From Salinicola lusitanus (GTDB taxonomy: Bacteria; Pseudomonadota; Gammaproteobacteria; Pseudomonadales; Halomonadaceae), in assembly GCF_003206045.1 (NCBI RefSeq), contig NZ_PZJM01000003.1, forward strand, positions 71,112 through 113,833: a stretch of 42,722 nucleotides of DNA, read 5' to 3'. Shown here one piece after another: positions 1 through 7,603 of this stretch; the first letter of the stretch is position 1; each line of letters starts with the position of its first letter. A model generated the notes under the pieces. The model searched no databases. It was not told the DNA's origin and was given only the letters and a program-made list of their open reading frames with translations. Made by a program: the position numbers and the translations under genes.

Positions 1-1458
1 TTCGCCCAGATCGATGCAGAGGTACTTGGTCTCGAGATACTCGTCGAGCCCGTACTTGGAGCCTTCGCGGCCCAGCCCGGACGCCTTGACGCCGCCGAAG
101 GGCGCGCTGGCGTTGGAGATCAGCCCGGTGTTGATGCCGACCATGCCGTACTCGAGTGCCTCGGCGACCCGCCATACGCGCCCCAGGTCCTTCGAGTAGA
201 AATAGGACGCCAGCCCGAACTGGGTGTCGTTGGCCAGCCGCACGGCCTCCTCCTCGGTCTCGAACGGGAACACCGCCGCCAGCGGGCCGAACGTCTCCTC
301 GCGCGCCACCTTCATCTCCGGCGTGGCGTGGCTGATCAGCGTGGGCGAGAAGAAGCGCCCGCCGAGGGAGTGCTCGTGGCCGCCGAGCAGCAGCTGGGCG
401 CCCTTGTCAGTGGCATCCTTGACGTGCTCACTCACTTTGGCCACCGCATCTTCATCGATCAGCGGCCCGATATTGATCCCTTCCTCGAAACCGTCTCCGA
501 CCTTCAGTTCACTGTTCATCGCCGCCGCGAGCTTCTCGCTGAAGGCGTTGATCACGCTGGACTGGACCAGGAAGCGGTTGGTGCAGACGCAGGTCTGGCC
601 GGCATTGCGGAACTTGGAGGCGATGGCGCCTTCGACCGCGGCGTCCAGGTCGGCGTCCTCGAACACCAGGAACGGTGCATTGCCGCCGAGCTCCAGCGAA
701 ATCTTCTGGATATGCTGGGCAGCGCCGGCCATCAATGAACTCCCGACCTCGGTGGAGCCGGTAAAGGTGACCTTGCGCACCACGGACGACTCGGTCATTG
801 CCTTGGCGATCTCGCTGGCCTTGCCCGGCACCACGTTGAAGACGCCACGCGGCACACCGGCCTGCTCGGCCAACGCGGCCAGCGCTGTCGCCGAGAACGG
901 GGTCTGGCTGGCAGGCTTGATCACGATGGTGCAGCCGGCCGCCAGCGCGGCGGCGGCCTTGCGGGTGATCATCGATGAGGGGAAGTTCCACGGCGTGATG
1001 GCGCCGACGACGCCCACCGGCTGCTTGGTGACGACGATCCGCTGCCGGGTGTTGGCGGCAGGAATGGTGTCGCCATAGATACGACGAGCCTCTTCGGCGA
1101 ACCAGCGCATGAAGCTCGCGGCGTAGACGATCTCGCCCGCCGCCTCCTTGACCGGCTTGCCCTGCTCGGCGGTCATGATCGCGGCCAGCTCATCCTTGTG
1201 CTCGAGCATCAGCTCGTACCACTTCATCAGGATATCGGCACGCTCCAGCGCCGTGTGATTGCGCCAGCCCGGCAGTGCCGCCTCGGCGGCCTCGATGGCG
1301 CGCTCGGTCTCGGCCCTCCCCAGGCGCGGCATGCGCCCGAGAATCTCGCCGCTGGCAGGGTTGTCGACATCGATCTGCTCGCCGCTGTCGGCAGCGACCC
1401 AGTTGCCGTCGATGTAGGCAAAGGGCCTGAACAGCGCACTCTCTTTAACGGATTGCAT
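1..1458 (-). CDS. gabD: Succinate-semialdehyde dehydrogenase (3' end cut by window edge)
   Basis: Aldehyde dehydrogenase that oxidises succinate semialdehyde to succinate with NAD(P)+, the last step of the GABA shunt; cytosolic. 486 codons are visible. Family motifs: PWNFP near 156-160, the cofactor loop GSTEVG at 234-239, the general base Glu256 in LELGGN and the catalytic Cys290 in GQTC. The last visible residues (KYLCIDLG) match the C-terminus of E. coli GabD, so only a few residues and the stop codon lie outside the window. The ATG is preceded by GGAG. A gabT partner may lie beyond the left edge but cannot be seen. The family is clear; the exact substrate is assigned from overall similarity, and related semialdehyde dehydrogenases look alike. 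Confidence 0.9.
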   Translation of the reverse strand, partial: MQSVKESALFRPFAYIDGNWVAADSGEQIDVDNPASGEILGRMPRLGRAETERAIEAAEAALPGWRNHTALERADILMKWYELMLEHKDELAAIMTAEQGKPVKEAAGEIVYAASFMRWFAEEARRIYGDTIPAANTRQRIVVTKQPVGVVGAITPWNFPSSMITRKAAAALAAGCTIVIKPASQTPFSATALAALAEQAGVPRGVFNVVPGKASEIAKAMTESSVVRKVTFTGSTEVGSSLMAGAAQHIQKISLELGGNAPFLVFEDADLDAAVEGAIASKFRNAGQTCVCTNRFLVQSSVINAFSEKLAAAMNSELKVGDGFEEGINIGPLIDEDAVAKVSEHVKDATDKGAQLLLGGHEHSLGGRFFSPTLISHATPEMKVAREETFGPLAAVFPFETEEEAVRLANDTQFGLASYFYSKDLGRVWRVAEALEYGMVGINTGLISNASAPFGGVKASGLGREGSKYGLDEYLETKYLCIDLGE

Positions 1459-1712
1459 GATTCACTCCTTCCTGGATGTGCTTGCCGATAGCGGGCATGC
1501 CCCCTATCCGCCCGACCGTTGCCACGGAACGGCGTGCCACGCGATCGGTCCTGGCTGGCGCCGGTGAAAACGAGTCAGCCACCACGGTTGTACTGGACAG
1601 GATGGCGCGTTAACGGCACTCGTGCCAGTCACATTCACGCCCTCTCGCTGCCGAACGTCGGGGCAAGCCGTGCCAACGCCGGAGGCCAGTCACCAACGCG
1701 AAGCGAGCGCGC

Positions 1713-2165
1713 TCACCACCACTGGGACCACAGGGTCACGCCTACGGCCACCACGATGGCGATACCGTTCAGCCACTGCCCGGTCAGGCGCTGGGGTTCG
1801 CGATGCACGTGGCGCAGGCCCAGCCACGCCAGCACGATCGCCACCGCTTCCACCACCGGCGCATAGCGCCCCGCACTCACGCCGACGACGGCCACCACAA
1901 AAGCGGCCAGCGCCCAGTGCGAAAGCACCTTGCGCCGGGTCTTGCCGTCAACGCCACGGATGGTGCTGGCGCGTCGCTGGGCCTCGGGGTGATTGAACAC
2001 CTGAATGGCCCGACCGTCGCGGAGTTCGAAGCGCACCGGCGTTCCGGCGCTCGGCAAGCCACGACCGCGCCATTGGGAGAAGTCGAAGGGGTAGCGCTTG
2101 CCATCGCTGGACTCGATCTCTCCGAGCTGCGCTTCATCGTCGAAATGGGAAAGACGACCGTCCAT
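1713..2165 (-). CDS. Small protein: cold-shock-like OB fold plus membrane segments
   Basis: About 150 residues. The N-terminal 60 residues (DGRLSHFDDEAQLGEI to GRAIQV) have the strand pattern of a cold-shock/OB domain, as found at the N-terminus of some DUF1294-type proteins, but the canonical RNP motifs are weak. The C-terminal half has two or three hydrophobic segments (ALAAFVVAVVGVSAG, VVEAVAIVLAWLGL, IAIVVAVGVTLW). I chose the ATG at 2165 because AAGGA lies 7 nt upstream; an ATG at 2186 has no such site. It is followed by an unremarkable 254-bp gap before gabD and sits downstream of folE in the same direction. Function is unknown; nucleic-acid binding at the membrane would be a guess from the architecture. 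Confidence 0.6.
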   Translation of the reverse strand: MDGRLSHFDDEAQLGEIESSDGKRYPFDFSQWRGRGLPSAGTPVRFELRDGRAIQVFNHPEAQRRASTIRGVDGKTRRKVLSHWALAAFVVAVVGVSAGRYAPVVEAVAIVLAWLGLRHVHREPQRLTGQWLNGIAIVVAVGVTLWSQWW

Positions 2166-2233
2166 CCTGCTGTCCTTGCTATCCATACGGAACCGGTTGC
2201 CGGGAGCCCGCCCGGGGTCAGGCAGTCCGTTTC

Positions 2234-2791
2234 TCAGCGGCCGTTGACCAGCATCAGGAACTCCTGGCGCGTGGTCTGATTCTTGCGAAAGCTACCCAGC
2301 ATCACCGAGGTCTTCATGCTGGAGTTCTGCTTTTCGACCCCTCGCATCATCATGCACATGTGCTGGGCCTCGATCACCACGCCGACACCGCGCGCCTGGG
2401 TCACCTGCATCACCGCTTCCGCAATCTGTCGGGTCAGATGTTCCTGAATCTGCAGGCGACGCGCGTACATGTCGACGATTCGCGCGAATTTCGACAGCCC
2501 CAGCACTTTGCCCTGGGGCAGGTAGGCAATATGGCACTTGCCGATGAAGGGCAGCACGTGATGCTCGCACATCGAGTACATCTCGATGTCCTTCACCAGC
2601 ACCATTTCGTCCGTGTCGGAGGCGAAGACGGCACCGTTGACCAGTTCATCCAGCGATTGGCTGTAACCCTGGGTCAAGAACTGCATCGCCTTGGCGGCAC
2701 GCATCGGGGTGTCGCGCAGGCCTTCACGCTGAGGATCCTCCCCCAGCTTTTCCAGAATACCGTGATAATGGCCTGCCAGTTGCTCTGTCAT
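2234..2791 (-). CDS. folE: GTP cyclohydrolase I
   Basis: Converts GTP to 7,8-dihydroneopterin triphosphate, the first step of tetrahydrofolate synthesis; cytosolic toroidal decamer with catalytic zinc. 185 residues, the usual size for the short bacterial form. Seen: the zinc-site segment MCEHHVLPF with Cys75 and His78, the later QHMCMMMRG segment carrying the third zinc ligand, and the conserved tail [11 protein letters not shown]. The frame stays open upstream, but homology begins at the ATG at 2791. The gene precedes the OB-fold/membrane protein by about 70 bp in the same direction, so they may be cotranscribed. No riboswitch is evident upstream. Confidence 0.96.
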   Translation of the reverse strand: MTEQLAGHYHGILEKLGEDPQREGLRDTPMRAAKAMQFLTQGYSQSLDELVNGAVFASDTDEMVLVKDIEMYSMCEHHVLPFIGKCHIAYLPQGKVLGLSKFARIVDMYARRLQIQEHLTRQIAEAVMQVTQARGVGVVIEAQHMCMMMRGVEKQNSSMKTSVMLGSFRKNQTTRQEFLMLVNGR

Positions 2792-2925
2792 GTTGCTGCC
2801 TTGTCTATCGTTATCATCGATCGAACGCGCTCGCCGCCGCGACCGCCCCGGCCTCACTCTCGGTGAGGGCCGATTCTAGCGAAACTGCACCGACACCACT
2901 ATCTCGGCACCGACTAATGACCGGT

Positions 2926-3912
2926 TCAGGCAAGCCAGCGCGGCGAATCGAGTGTCACACGCTGCTGCTCCAGATGACGGATGTGCTGATCCCAGTATCC
3001 GCTCTCGGCAACGTAGGGAAACGCCCGGGGAAAGGCGGGATCCTCCCAGCGCGCCGTCACCCAGGCGCTGTGGCGAATCAGGCGCAGCGTGCGCAGGGTC
3101 TCGATCCAGTCGAGCTGACGCCGATCGAACTCCCGGCTCATCTCGTAGCCTTCGATGATCTCGGACAGCTGCATCTGCCACTCCCCCGGCGACTGGGCGG
3201 TCAGCAGCATCCAGAGATCCTGCACCGCCGGTGCCATCAGACAGTCGTCGAAGTCGACCAGAGCGAACCGTTCGTCCCGGCCCAGCATGTTGCCGAGGTG
3301 GCAATCGCCGTGAACGCGCTGGAGCGCGCTATCGGGCCAGGCGTGGTCCGCCATCAGCGGTACCAGGGCGTCGATGACCTGGCCATAGAGGCGCCGCTGG
3401 CGTGTATCCAGCCAGCGAGCCTCGAGGACACAGCGCCGGCTTTCGTCGACCATGGCGTTCAGGTCGAGCCGCCGCCGGTGGCGGAAGGGTTCGCGGGCAC
3501 CGACCTCGTGGACCTGGCCAATCAGCTCGCCGAGCGCAAATAGATGGGAGGGATTATCGAGCTCCGGCGCCTGGCCGACCACATGCGCAAACAGCGCGAA
3601 GCGAAAACCCTCGAAATAGTGCAGCGTCTTGCCCTCGGCGCTCTCCCAGGGGGCGCCGACCGAGACCGACGCCGCCGCGAGCGCCAGGAGGAAAGCGTGC
3701 TCTTCGAGAATCTGCTCATCGCTCCAGCGCGCTGGCCGGTAGAATTTCACCACCCAGCGCCGGCGGTCGTCATCGGTCAGCGAATAGACCCGGTTCTCGT
3801 AGCTGTTGAGGGCGAACGGCTCGCCGGGCAACCAGAGCCCGAGAGACTCGACAGCTTCGACCACGAGCTGTGGCGTCAGCCTCTCGAACGGATGCAGGGA
3901 ATCAGCGCTCAT
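2926..3912 (-). CDS. srkA: Stress response kinase A (YihE/RdoA type)
   Basis: Serine/threonine protein kinase of the APH/choline-kinase fold. In E. coli SrkA protects stressed cells, probably by countering MazEF-type death pathways. 328 residues, the same length as the E. coli protein. Visible motifs: the N-terminal NSYENRVYSL nucleotide-binding segment, the catalytic loop VHGDCHLGNML and the metal-binding ALVDFDDCL. The frame is open 46 codons further upstream, but homology begins at MSADSLHPF, giving the ATG at 3912. In E. coli srkA precedes dsbA; here it lies between folE and a comF-type gene. Confidence 0.93.
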   Translation of the reverse strand: MSADSLHPFERLTPQLVVEAVESLGLWLPGEPFALNSYENRVYSLTDDDRRRWVVKFYRPARWSDEQILEEHAFLLALAAASVSVGAPWESAEGKTLHYFEGFRFALFAHVVGQAPELDNPSHLFALGELIGQVHEVGAREPFRHRRRLDLNAMVDESRRCVLEARWLDTRQRRLYGQVIDALVPLMADHAWPDSALQRVHGDCHLGNMLGRDERFALVDFDDCLMAPAVQDLWMLLTAQSPGEWQMQLSEIIEGYEMSREFDRRQLDWIETLRTLRLIRHSAWVTARWEDPAFPRAFPYVAESGYWDQHIRHLEQQRVTLDSPRWLA

Positions 3913-3952
3913 ACGAACCTCGGCTAGCAGCGGCAGGCTTGCGCGCATGCTA

Positions 3953-4708
3953 TCAGATTCGCGCCGACGGAGTACGTGCGAAAGCCAGCGCCGTGATCCT
4001 CTCGGCACCGGCCTCTCGACAGGCACTGGCCAGCGAATCCAGCGTGGCACCGGTCGTCATGACATCGTCGACGATGGTGACCACAGCCGGCAACGATCGA
4101 TTGATGACGAACGCGCGCGTCACGTTGCGTCGCCGGGAGAGCCGGTCCAATCCCCGCTGAGAGGGCACCTCCCGAATCCGCTCGGCCGCGATGACCGGTA
4201 GCGCCAATCGTGCCGCCAGGCGTCCGGTCAACCAGGCGGTGTGGTCGAACCCGCGCTCCCGCGTGCGCTCATGCTGTCCCGGCACACCGATCATGGCGCT
4301 TCCCAGCTCGGGAGCTCGATCCAGTGATGCCAGCATCAGCTGTACCAATACCTCTCCTGCCCGCGGGTCCGCCGCGAACTTGTAGCGCCGAACCAGACGC
4401 GTCACCCGTGACTCGTAACGTAGTGGCACCCATGACGCGGTCTGCTGCGGTCGATGTTTCAGGCATCGCCCACACTGGCGCGGACGAAGCGTCCCGGCAT
4501 GCGTGGTCGGCAGCGGCTCGGCGCAGAGTTCACAGCCGCCCTGATTCCAGGGCATGTCCGAGAAACAGTCGGAGCACCAGGGCAGCCCCTCCTCGGCGGC
4601 GGCACTGCAGAAGGCGCAGTAGCCCGGCAGCGCTCTCTTCAGTTGCGCGCCGATCCCGTCCAGCGACTTGCGGGTCAACGGCCACAGGATCTCCAGGCAT
4701 CGCAGCAT
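3953..4708 (-). CDS. comF: ComF family phosphoribosyltransferase-like protein
   Basis: About 251 residues. The N-terminal part carries a double zinc-finger-like arrangement (CAFC...CSDC...CELC...CGRC) and the C-terminal part a type I phosphoribosyltransferase fold with the PRPP loop VTIVDDVMTTGATL. ComF/GntX proteins act in handling imported DNA during natural transformation or its use as nutrient; the biochemical activity is poorly defined. I selected the ATG at 4708 because GAGGAA lies about 8 nt upstream; upstream in-frame ATGs lack this. It is divergent from the tRNA-Leu gene. In many gammaproteobacteria comF neighbours bioB, which is not seen here. Confidence 0.88.
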   Translation of the reverse strand: MLRCLEILWPLTRKSLDGIGAQLKRALPGYCAFCSAAAEEGLPWCSDCFSDMPWNQGGCELCAEPLPTTHAGTLRPRQCGRCLKHRPQQTASWVPLRYESRVTRLVRRYKFAADPRAGEVLVQLMLASLDRAPELGSAMIGVPGQHERTRERGFDHTAWLTGRLAARLALPVIAAERIREVPSQRGLDRLSRRRNVTRAFVINRSLPAVVTIVDDVMTTGATLDSLASACREAGAERITALAFARTPSARI

Positions 4709-4801
4709 CGACGTTTCCTCGCCCCTTTCAATCATCATGTCGACCACGGCGATGAAAACTGAAGCGGGCGCGGCCGCCGAGCGACGCCCAGGGCGCAACG
4801 A

Positions 4802-4829
4802 TTGACATCGATCAAGGCGACAGTACAAT
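4802..4829 (+). promoter_or_regulatory. Sigma-70 promoter of tRNA-Leu
   Basis: A perfect -35 TTGACA (4802-4807) and a -10 TACAAT (4824-4829) are separated by 16 bp and lie just upstream of the tRNA. The sequence after the -10 (GAGCGCGCC) is GC-rich, as in stringently controlled stable-RNA promoters. Transcription should start near 4836. Confidence 0.8.
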
Positions 4830-4847
4830 GAGCGCGCCTGTCAGAAT

Positions 4848-4932
4848 GCGGATGTGGTGGAATTGGTAGACACGCTAGATTTAGGTTCTAGTGCCGAAAG
4901 GTGTGGGAGTTCGAGTCTCCCCATCCGCACCA
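4848..4932 (+). tRNA. tRNA-Leu (anticodon UAG)
   Basis: 85 nt including an encoded CCA end. The acceptor stem GCGGATG (4848-4854) pairs with CATCCGC (4922-4928), followed by A and CCA. The anticodon stem CTAGA/TCTAG encloses a 7-nt loop with anticodon TAG at 4882-4884, which reads CUA-type leucine codons. The long variable arm marks a class II tRNA, and the T-arm contains TTCGAGT. No strong intrinsic terminator is seen in the 137 bp that follow. Confidence 0.97.
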
Positions 4933-5069
4933 TCGAATAGCCCCAAGATCAATAGCTTATATTTTCCGAACGGATTCTATCCGATCCCGGCTCGGCCAGG
5001 ATGGCGCGGTGAACGCATGCGCCGTTGCGGCAGCGCGCGATCGGTCGCCCTCGAAGTACCAGCAACGAC

Positions 5070-5741
5070 TCAGCCGTCGAGTCGACGGACCCACTGCCTG
5101 ACCCGCCACCGCTGAAGCCGACTGGCGTAGCGTTTGGTATCGACCGAGGCGGGAGCCAGCGTGCAGGCCTTGTCGTCCGTCATATGAAGACGGAAGCGAC
5201 GCTCGGCTCCGATCGGATGGTCCTCACTGCCGTAGATCGCGACGACACGAATATCGAGAAAGTGAAAAACGATGTCGTCCGTGGGACGATTGTTCTCGAG
5301 CGTCAAGTCGTGGGTCCTGCACAAGCGCTGCAAGATGGTCTCGAAGGTGCCGACGTGGCTGAAGCTTCCGCACGACATGGGGCCCTGGCTCGACTCCAAC
5401 CTCTCCCCTCCTTCACCGGAGTCCGTACCCGCTGAACCTGGCGACGCCTGGTCATCCGAGCGATGATCGCCTTCACAGTCGATCATGTCCTGGGTCAACG
5501 ACCCTCGACTGGTGTGTAGCGTCACGATGATGTGTTCGAGAAAGATCGGCTCGGAACTCATGTTGCTGATCAGGCACAGCGACGTCAGATCGTTGCCGTG
5601 GCCGCGATTGATGATGATACGAGGACGCCGGGTACGGGCAAAATTCCGATAGAGAATCTGGGCGTAGAAGAACCACACGAACAGCGTCAATATGCTGGTG
5701 ACGGCGGTTATCGCCTTGCTGTGTTCCGACAACCACTCCAT
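5070..5741 (-). CDS. Unknown membrane-anchored protein
   Basis: 223 residues, not recognised. One hydrophobic segment near residues 12-31 (VTSILTLFVWFFYAQI) is followed by RTRRPR, suggesting an N-terminal anchor with the rest on the cytoplasmic side by the positive-inside rule. The middle (about 95-125) is rich in Gly, Ser, Asp and Glu and probably disordered. The C-terminal region mixes strands and basic residues and ends RRWRVRQWVRRLDG-like. GGAGCC lies about 11 nt before the ATG. It stands alone between tRNA-Leu and the small RNA gene; transcription reading through the small RNA terminator would enter it. Confidence 0.65.
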   Translation of the reverse strand: MEWLSEHSKAITAVTSILTLFVWFFYAQILYRNFARTRRPRIIINRGHGNDLTSLCLISNMSSEPIFLEHIIVTLHTSRGSLTQDMIDCEGDHRSDDQASPGSAGTDSGEGGERLESSQGPMSCGSFSHVGTFETILQRLCRTHDLTLENNRPTDDIVFHFLDIRVVAIYGSEDHPIGAERRFRLHMTDDKACTLAPASVDTKRYASRLQRWRVRQWVRRLDG

Positions 5742-5864
5742 GGTCGGGATCGGCTCCTGCCTGCTGGGATCGCAAAGGCGCCAATGTAGAGGAGAAACCT
5801 GGCGGGCGATATAACCCAGTTTGTGGCACCAGCGCCGTCGACTCGACCGGTGAGCAGAAACACG

Positions 5865-5890
5865 AAAGGCGGGCCTCTCGGCCCGCCTTT
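5865..5890 (-). terminator. Intrinsic terminator of the small RNA
   Basis: Perfect 10-bp stem AAAGGCGGGC/GCCCGCCTTT with a 6-nt loop; the minus-strand run after the stem is short (TTT), as in many bacterial sRNA terminators of high-GC genomes. Confidence 0.8.
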
Positions 5891-6080
5891 AAATCAACCG
5901 CCGAACCCAGGCATCCTGCCCTGTCTTCGTCATCCTGACGGAGCGAGTTCACGGTAATGCTTGAGCCCTGTCTTCATCTCCCTGAATCCAACGGGCTGAC
6001 AGTCGTCCCTGACTGCGACTCCAACTCACCTTTGACATCCTTCAACCCATCCTTGGGTGCGGTAAGTCAGCTAACGAACT
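5865..6080 (-). ncRNA. CsrB/RsmY-type CsrA-sequestering small RNA
   Basis: A predicted transcript of about 216 nt folds into a row of short hairpins, each with GGA in the loop, the hallmark of RNAs that titrate CsrA/RsmA. On the minus strand: 6058-6045 ACCC-AAGGAU-GGGU; 6045-6032 UUGA-AGGAUG-UCAA; 6015-6000 CAGUC-AGGGAC-GACUG; 5986-5973 UUCA-GGGAGA-UGAA; 5940-5928 CGUC-AGGAU-GACG; 5920-5910 GGC-AGGAU-GCC. Additional unpaired GGA triplets lie between them. A promoter lies just upstream and a perfect 10-bp terminator hairpin ends it. No convincing protein frame fits. The family is inferred from structure, since these RNAs diverge fast in sequence. It would be under GacS/GacA (BarA/UvrY) control by analogy. 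Confidence 0.85.
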
Positions 6081-6084
6081 CAAA

Positions 6085-6111
6085 GTTATACAAGAGTTGT
6101 CGGCCCGTCAA
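6085..6111 (-). promoter_or_regulatory. Promoter of the CsrB/Rsm-type small RNA
   Basis: On the minus strand TTGACG (6111-6106) and TATAAC (6090-6085) form a good -35/-10 pair, although the spacer of 15 bp is short, a trait compatible with dependence on an activator. Start of transcription is expected around 6078-6081. Confidence 0.65.
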
Positions 6112-6728
6112 GCTTTTTCAAATAGAGCCCATTCCGGGTGAAGGTGATGATTCTGGAAGCGGGCGTGCGGAAGGGCCCCGCATGGCGTCCTGTGGCCGCG
6201 CAGCGGAAGAGACACTCGGCTGATATCGAAATCGAGGTGGGAAACCGACGGAAGGACGCCGGCTTCCCCGAGACACTTACCCCCTGCGCCATGAACCCCA
6301 ACGCCGGAGGCGAAAGAGGCCGCATGACATCGCTGACGGTCATGCGCCGAAACTTTCCGCGCTCCTGAGCCTGTCGGCTCATTCCCTGGCCCCTGCCACT
6401 AACCAACGCGAAGCGCACATCCCTTGGTCACGTCCCTGCGGCAGCCTTCACAGAAAGAATCGCGCAAATGTTAGATCAATACAGTACAAACGGCAAAGCC
6501 AAGTATAGATTGATCTCGTTCGCCGAGCGGGATCCAGGTCACTGCGCCTTTCATGAACGCGCCATCCGTCGATGGGTACGGTTTCCGGAAACCAGCGATA
6601 GCGTAAAACAAAAGGATATATAAATTATTTTTCTTATTACCAATTTCAAAACTGGGCTATCCTGTTGCCAAATCCGGCGCGTGCAAAGCCGGATCTCCTC
6701 ATCACCTTCTCCGGGAATCTTTTCGCTC
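6112..6728. other. 617-bp non-coding region between small RNA and ABC transporter
   Basis: No frame here resembles a known protein. It holds a candidate GacA/UvrY half-site CTTAC at 6276-6280, about 195 nt upstream of the small RNA start; an inverted repeat AGATCAAT (6473-6480)/ATTGATCT (6509-6516); an AT-rich stretch at 6600-6650 that stands out from the GC-rich surroundings and probably holds the transporter promoter; and a 7-bp stem-loop ATCCGGC/GCCGGAT at 6672-6694, in the leader of the binding-protein gene. Confidence 0.5.
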
Positions 6729-7502
6729 ATGACAATACGATCGATTTCAATGGCGTCTCTTCGGCTGGCCACACTGTCTCTCGCGCTGGGGCTGACCGGT
6801 GCAACCCTGGCACAGGCGGATACCTTGAGAGTGGGCATGTCGGGAGGCTACTACCCTTTCACCTACGTCGAGCACGATCAACTCAAGGGGTTCGAAGTCG
6901 ATCTCATGAATGCGATCGGCGAGATCACCGGCGACGACGTCGAGTTCGTCACGGCCAGCTTTTCCGGTCTGGCGGGTATGCTGGACTCCAACCGCATCGA
7001 TACCATCGCCAACCAGATCACCATCACGCCGGAGCGCCAGAAGAAGTATCTTTTCAGCCAGCCCTACGTCTACGACGGCGCCCAGGTGGTGGTTCGCAAG
7101 GGCAACGACGCCATCCATGGGGTCGAGGATCTCAAGGGCAAGACGGTTGCGGTAAACCTCGGCTCCAACTACGAGCAGCTGCTGGACGAGCTACCATACG
7201 CCGATGATATCGACATCAAGACCTACGACTCCAACATCGAGCAGGATGTGGCACTGGGCCGTGCCGATGCCTTCGTCATGGACCGTGTCAGCGCTACCCA
7301 GGTAATCAAGGACAAGCCGTTGCCGCTGCAACTGGCCGGACAGCCCTTCTCCCAGATCGAGAACGCCTACCCCTTCCGCGACGACGCGGACGGCGAGGCT
7401 CTCCAGAAACGTATCAACGACGCACTCGCGCAACTGCGTGACAGCGGTCAGCTGAGAGACATTTCAGAGAAGTGGTTCGGCAGCGACATTACCCAGCCCT
7501 GA
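6729..7502 (+). CDS. Periplasmic cystine-type amino-acid binding protein
   Basis: Solute-binding protein (SBP_bac_3 family) of an ABC importer; exported to the periplasm. The first about 30 residues form a Sec signal peptide (basic start, LATLSLALGLTGATL core, cleavage after AQA). The mature part begins DTLRVGMSGGYYPF and contains the family segments ANQITITPERQKKY, LKGKTVAVNLGSNYE and DIKTYDSN, which closely resemble TcyA/FliY-type cystine-binding proteins. About 257 residues. The ATG at 6729 is preferred; an in-frame ATG at 6750 would also leave a signal peptide. Cystine as substrate is inferred from similarity; other polar amino acids remain possible. Confidence 0.88.
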   Translation: MTIRSISMASLRLATLSLALGLTGATLAQADTLRVGMSGGYYPFTYVEHDQLKGFEVDLMNAIGEITGDDVEFVTASFSGLAGMLDSNRIDTIANQITITPERQKKYLFSQPYVYDGAQVVVRKGNDAIHGVEDLKGKTVAVNLGSNYEQLLDELPYADDIDIKTYDSNIEQDVALGRADAFVMDRVSATQVIKDKPLPLQLAGQPFSQIENAYPFRDDADGEALQKRINDALAQLRDSGQLRDISEKWFGSDITQP

Positions 7503-7519
7503 TCGATGCTCACAGTGAT

Positions 7520-7554
7520 GGCCCATGACGCCGACAGGCGTCATGGGCCTTTCC
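7520..7554 (+). terminator. Intercistronic hairpin after the binding-protein gene
   Basis: A perfect 13-bp stem (7520-7532 with 7537-7549) and a 4-nt loop GACA, followed by TTTCC. It lies between the binding-protein and permease genes. The weak U-run suggests partial termination or protection of the upstream mRNA from 3' exonucleases, giving more binding protein than membrane components. Confidence 0.7.
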
Positions 7555-7603
7555 GTTATCCGAGCTCGCCAAACGCGGAGCGCCCAGCCCTGAGCCAAAC
7601 GTC

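Noticed and set aside
1508-1560. GG-N10-GC pattern as a sigma-54 promoter of gabD
   Set aside because: The -12 element is GGGC rather than TTGC and no enhancer site is nearby; a two-dinucleotide match alone is common in this sequence.
5957-6418. Open frames on both strands around the small RNA gene
   Set aside because: Neither product resembles a protein family. The RNA hairpin array and regulatory signals explain 5865-6111, and the rest looks non-coding.
1691-6418. Shared ACCAACGCGAAGCG near 1693 and 6399
   Set aside because: Only 14 bases match, with no similarity around them; likely chance in GC-rich sequence.
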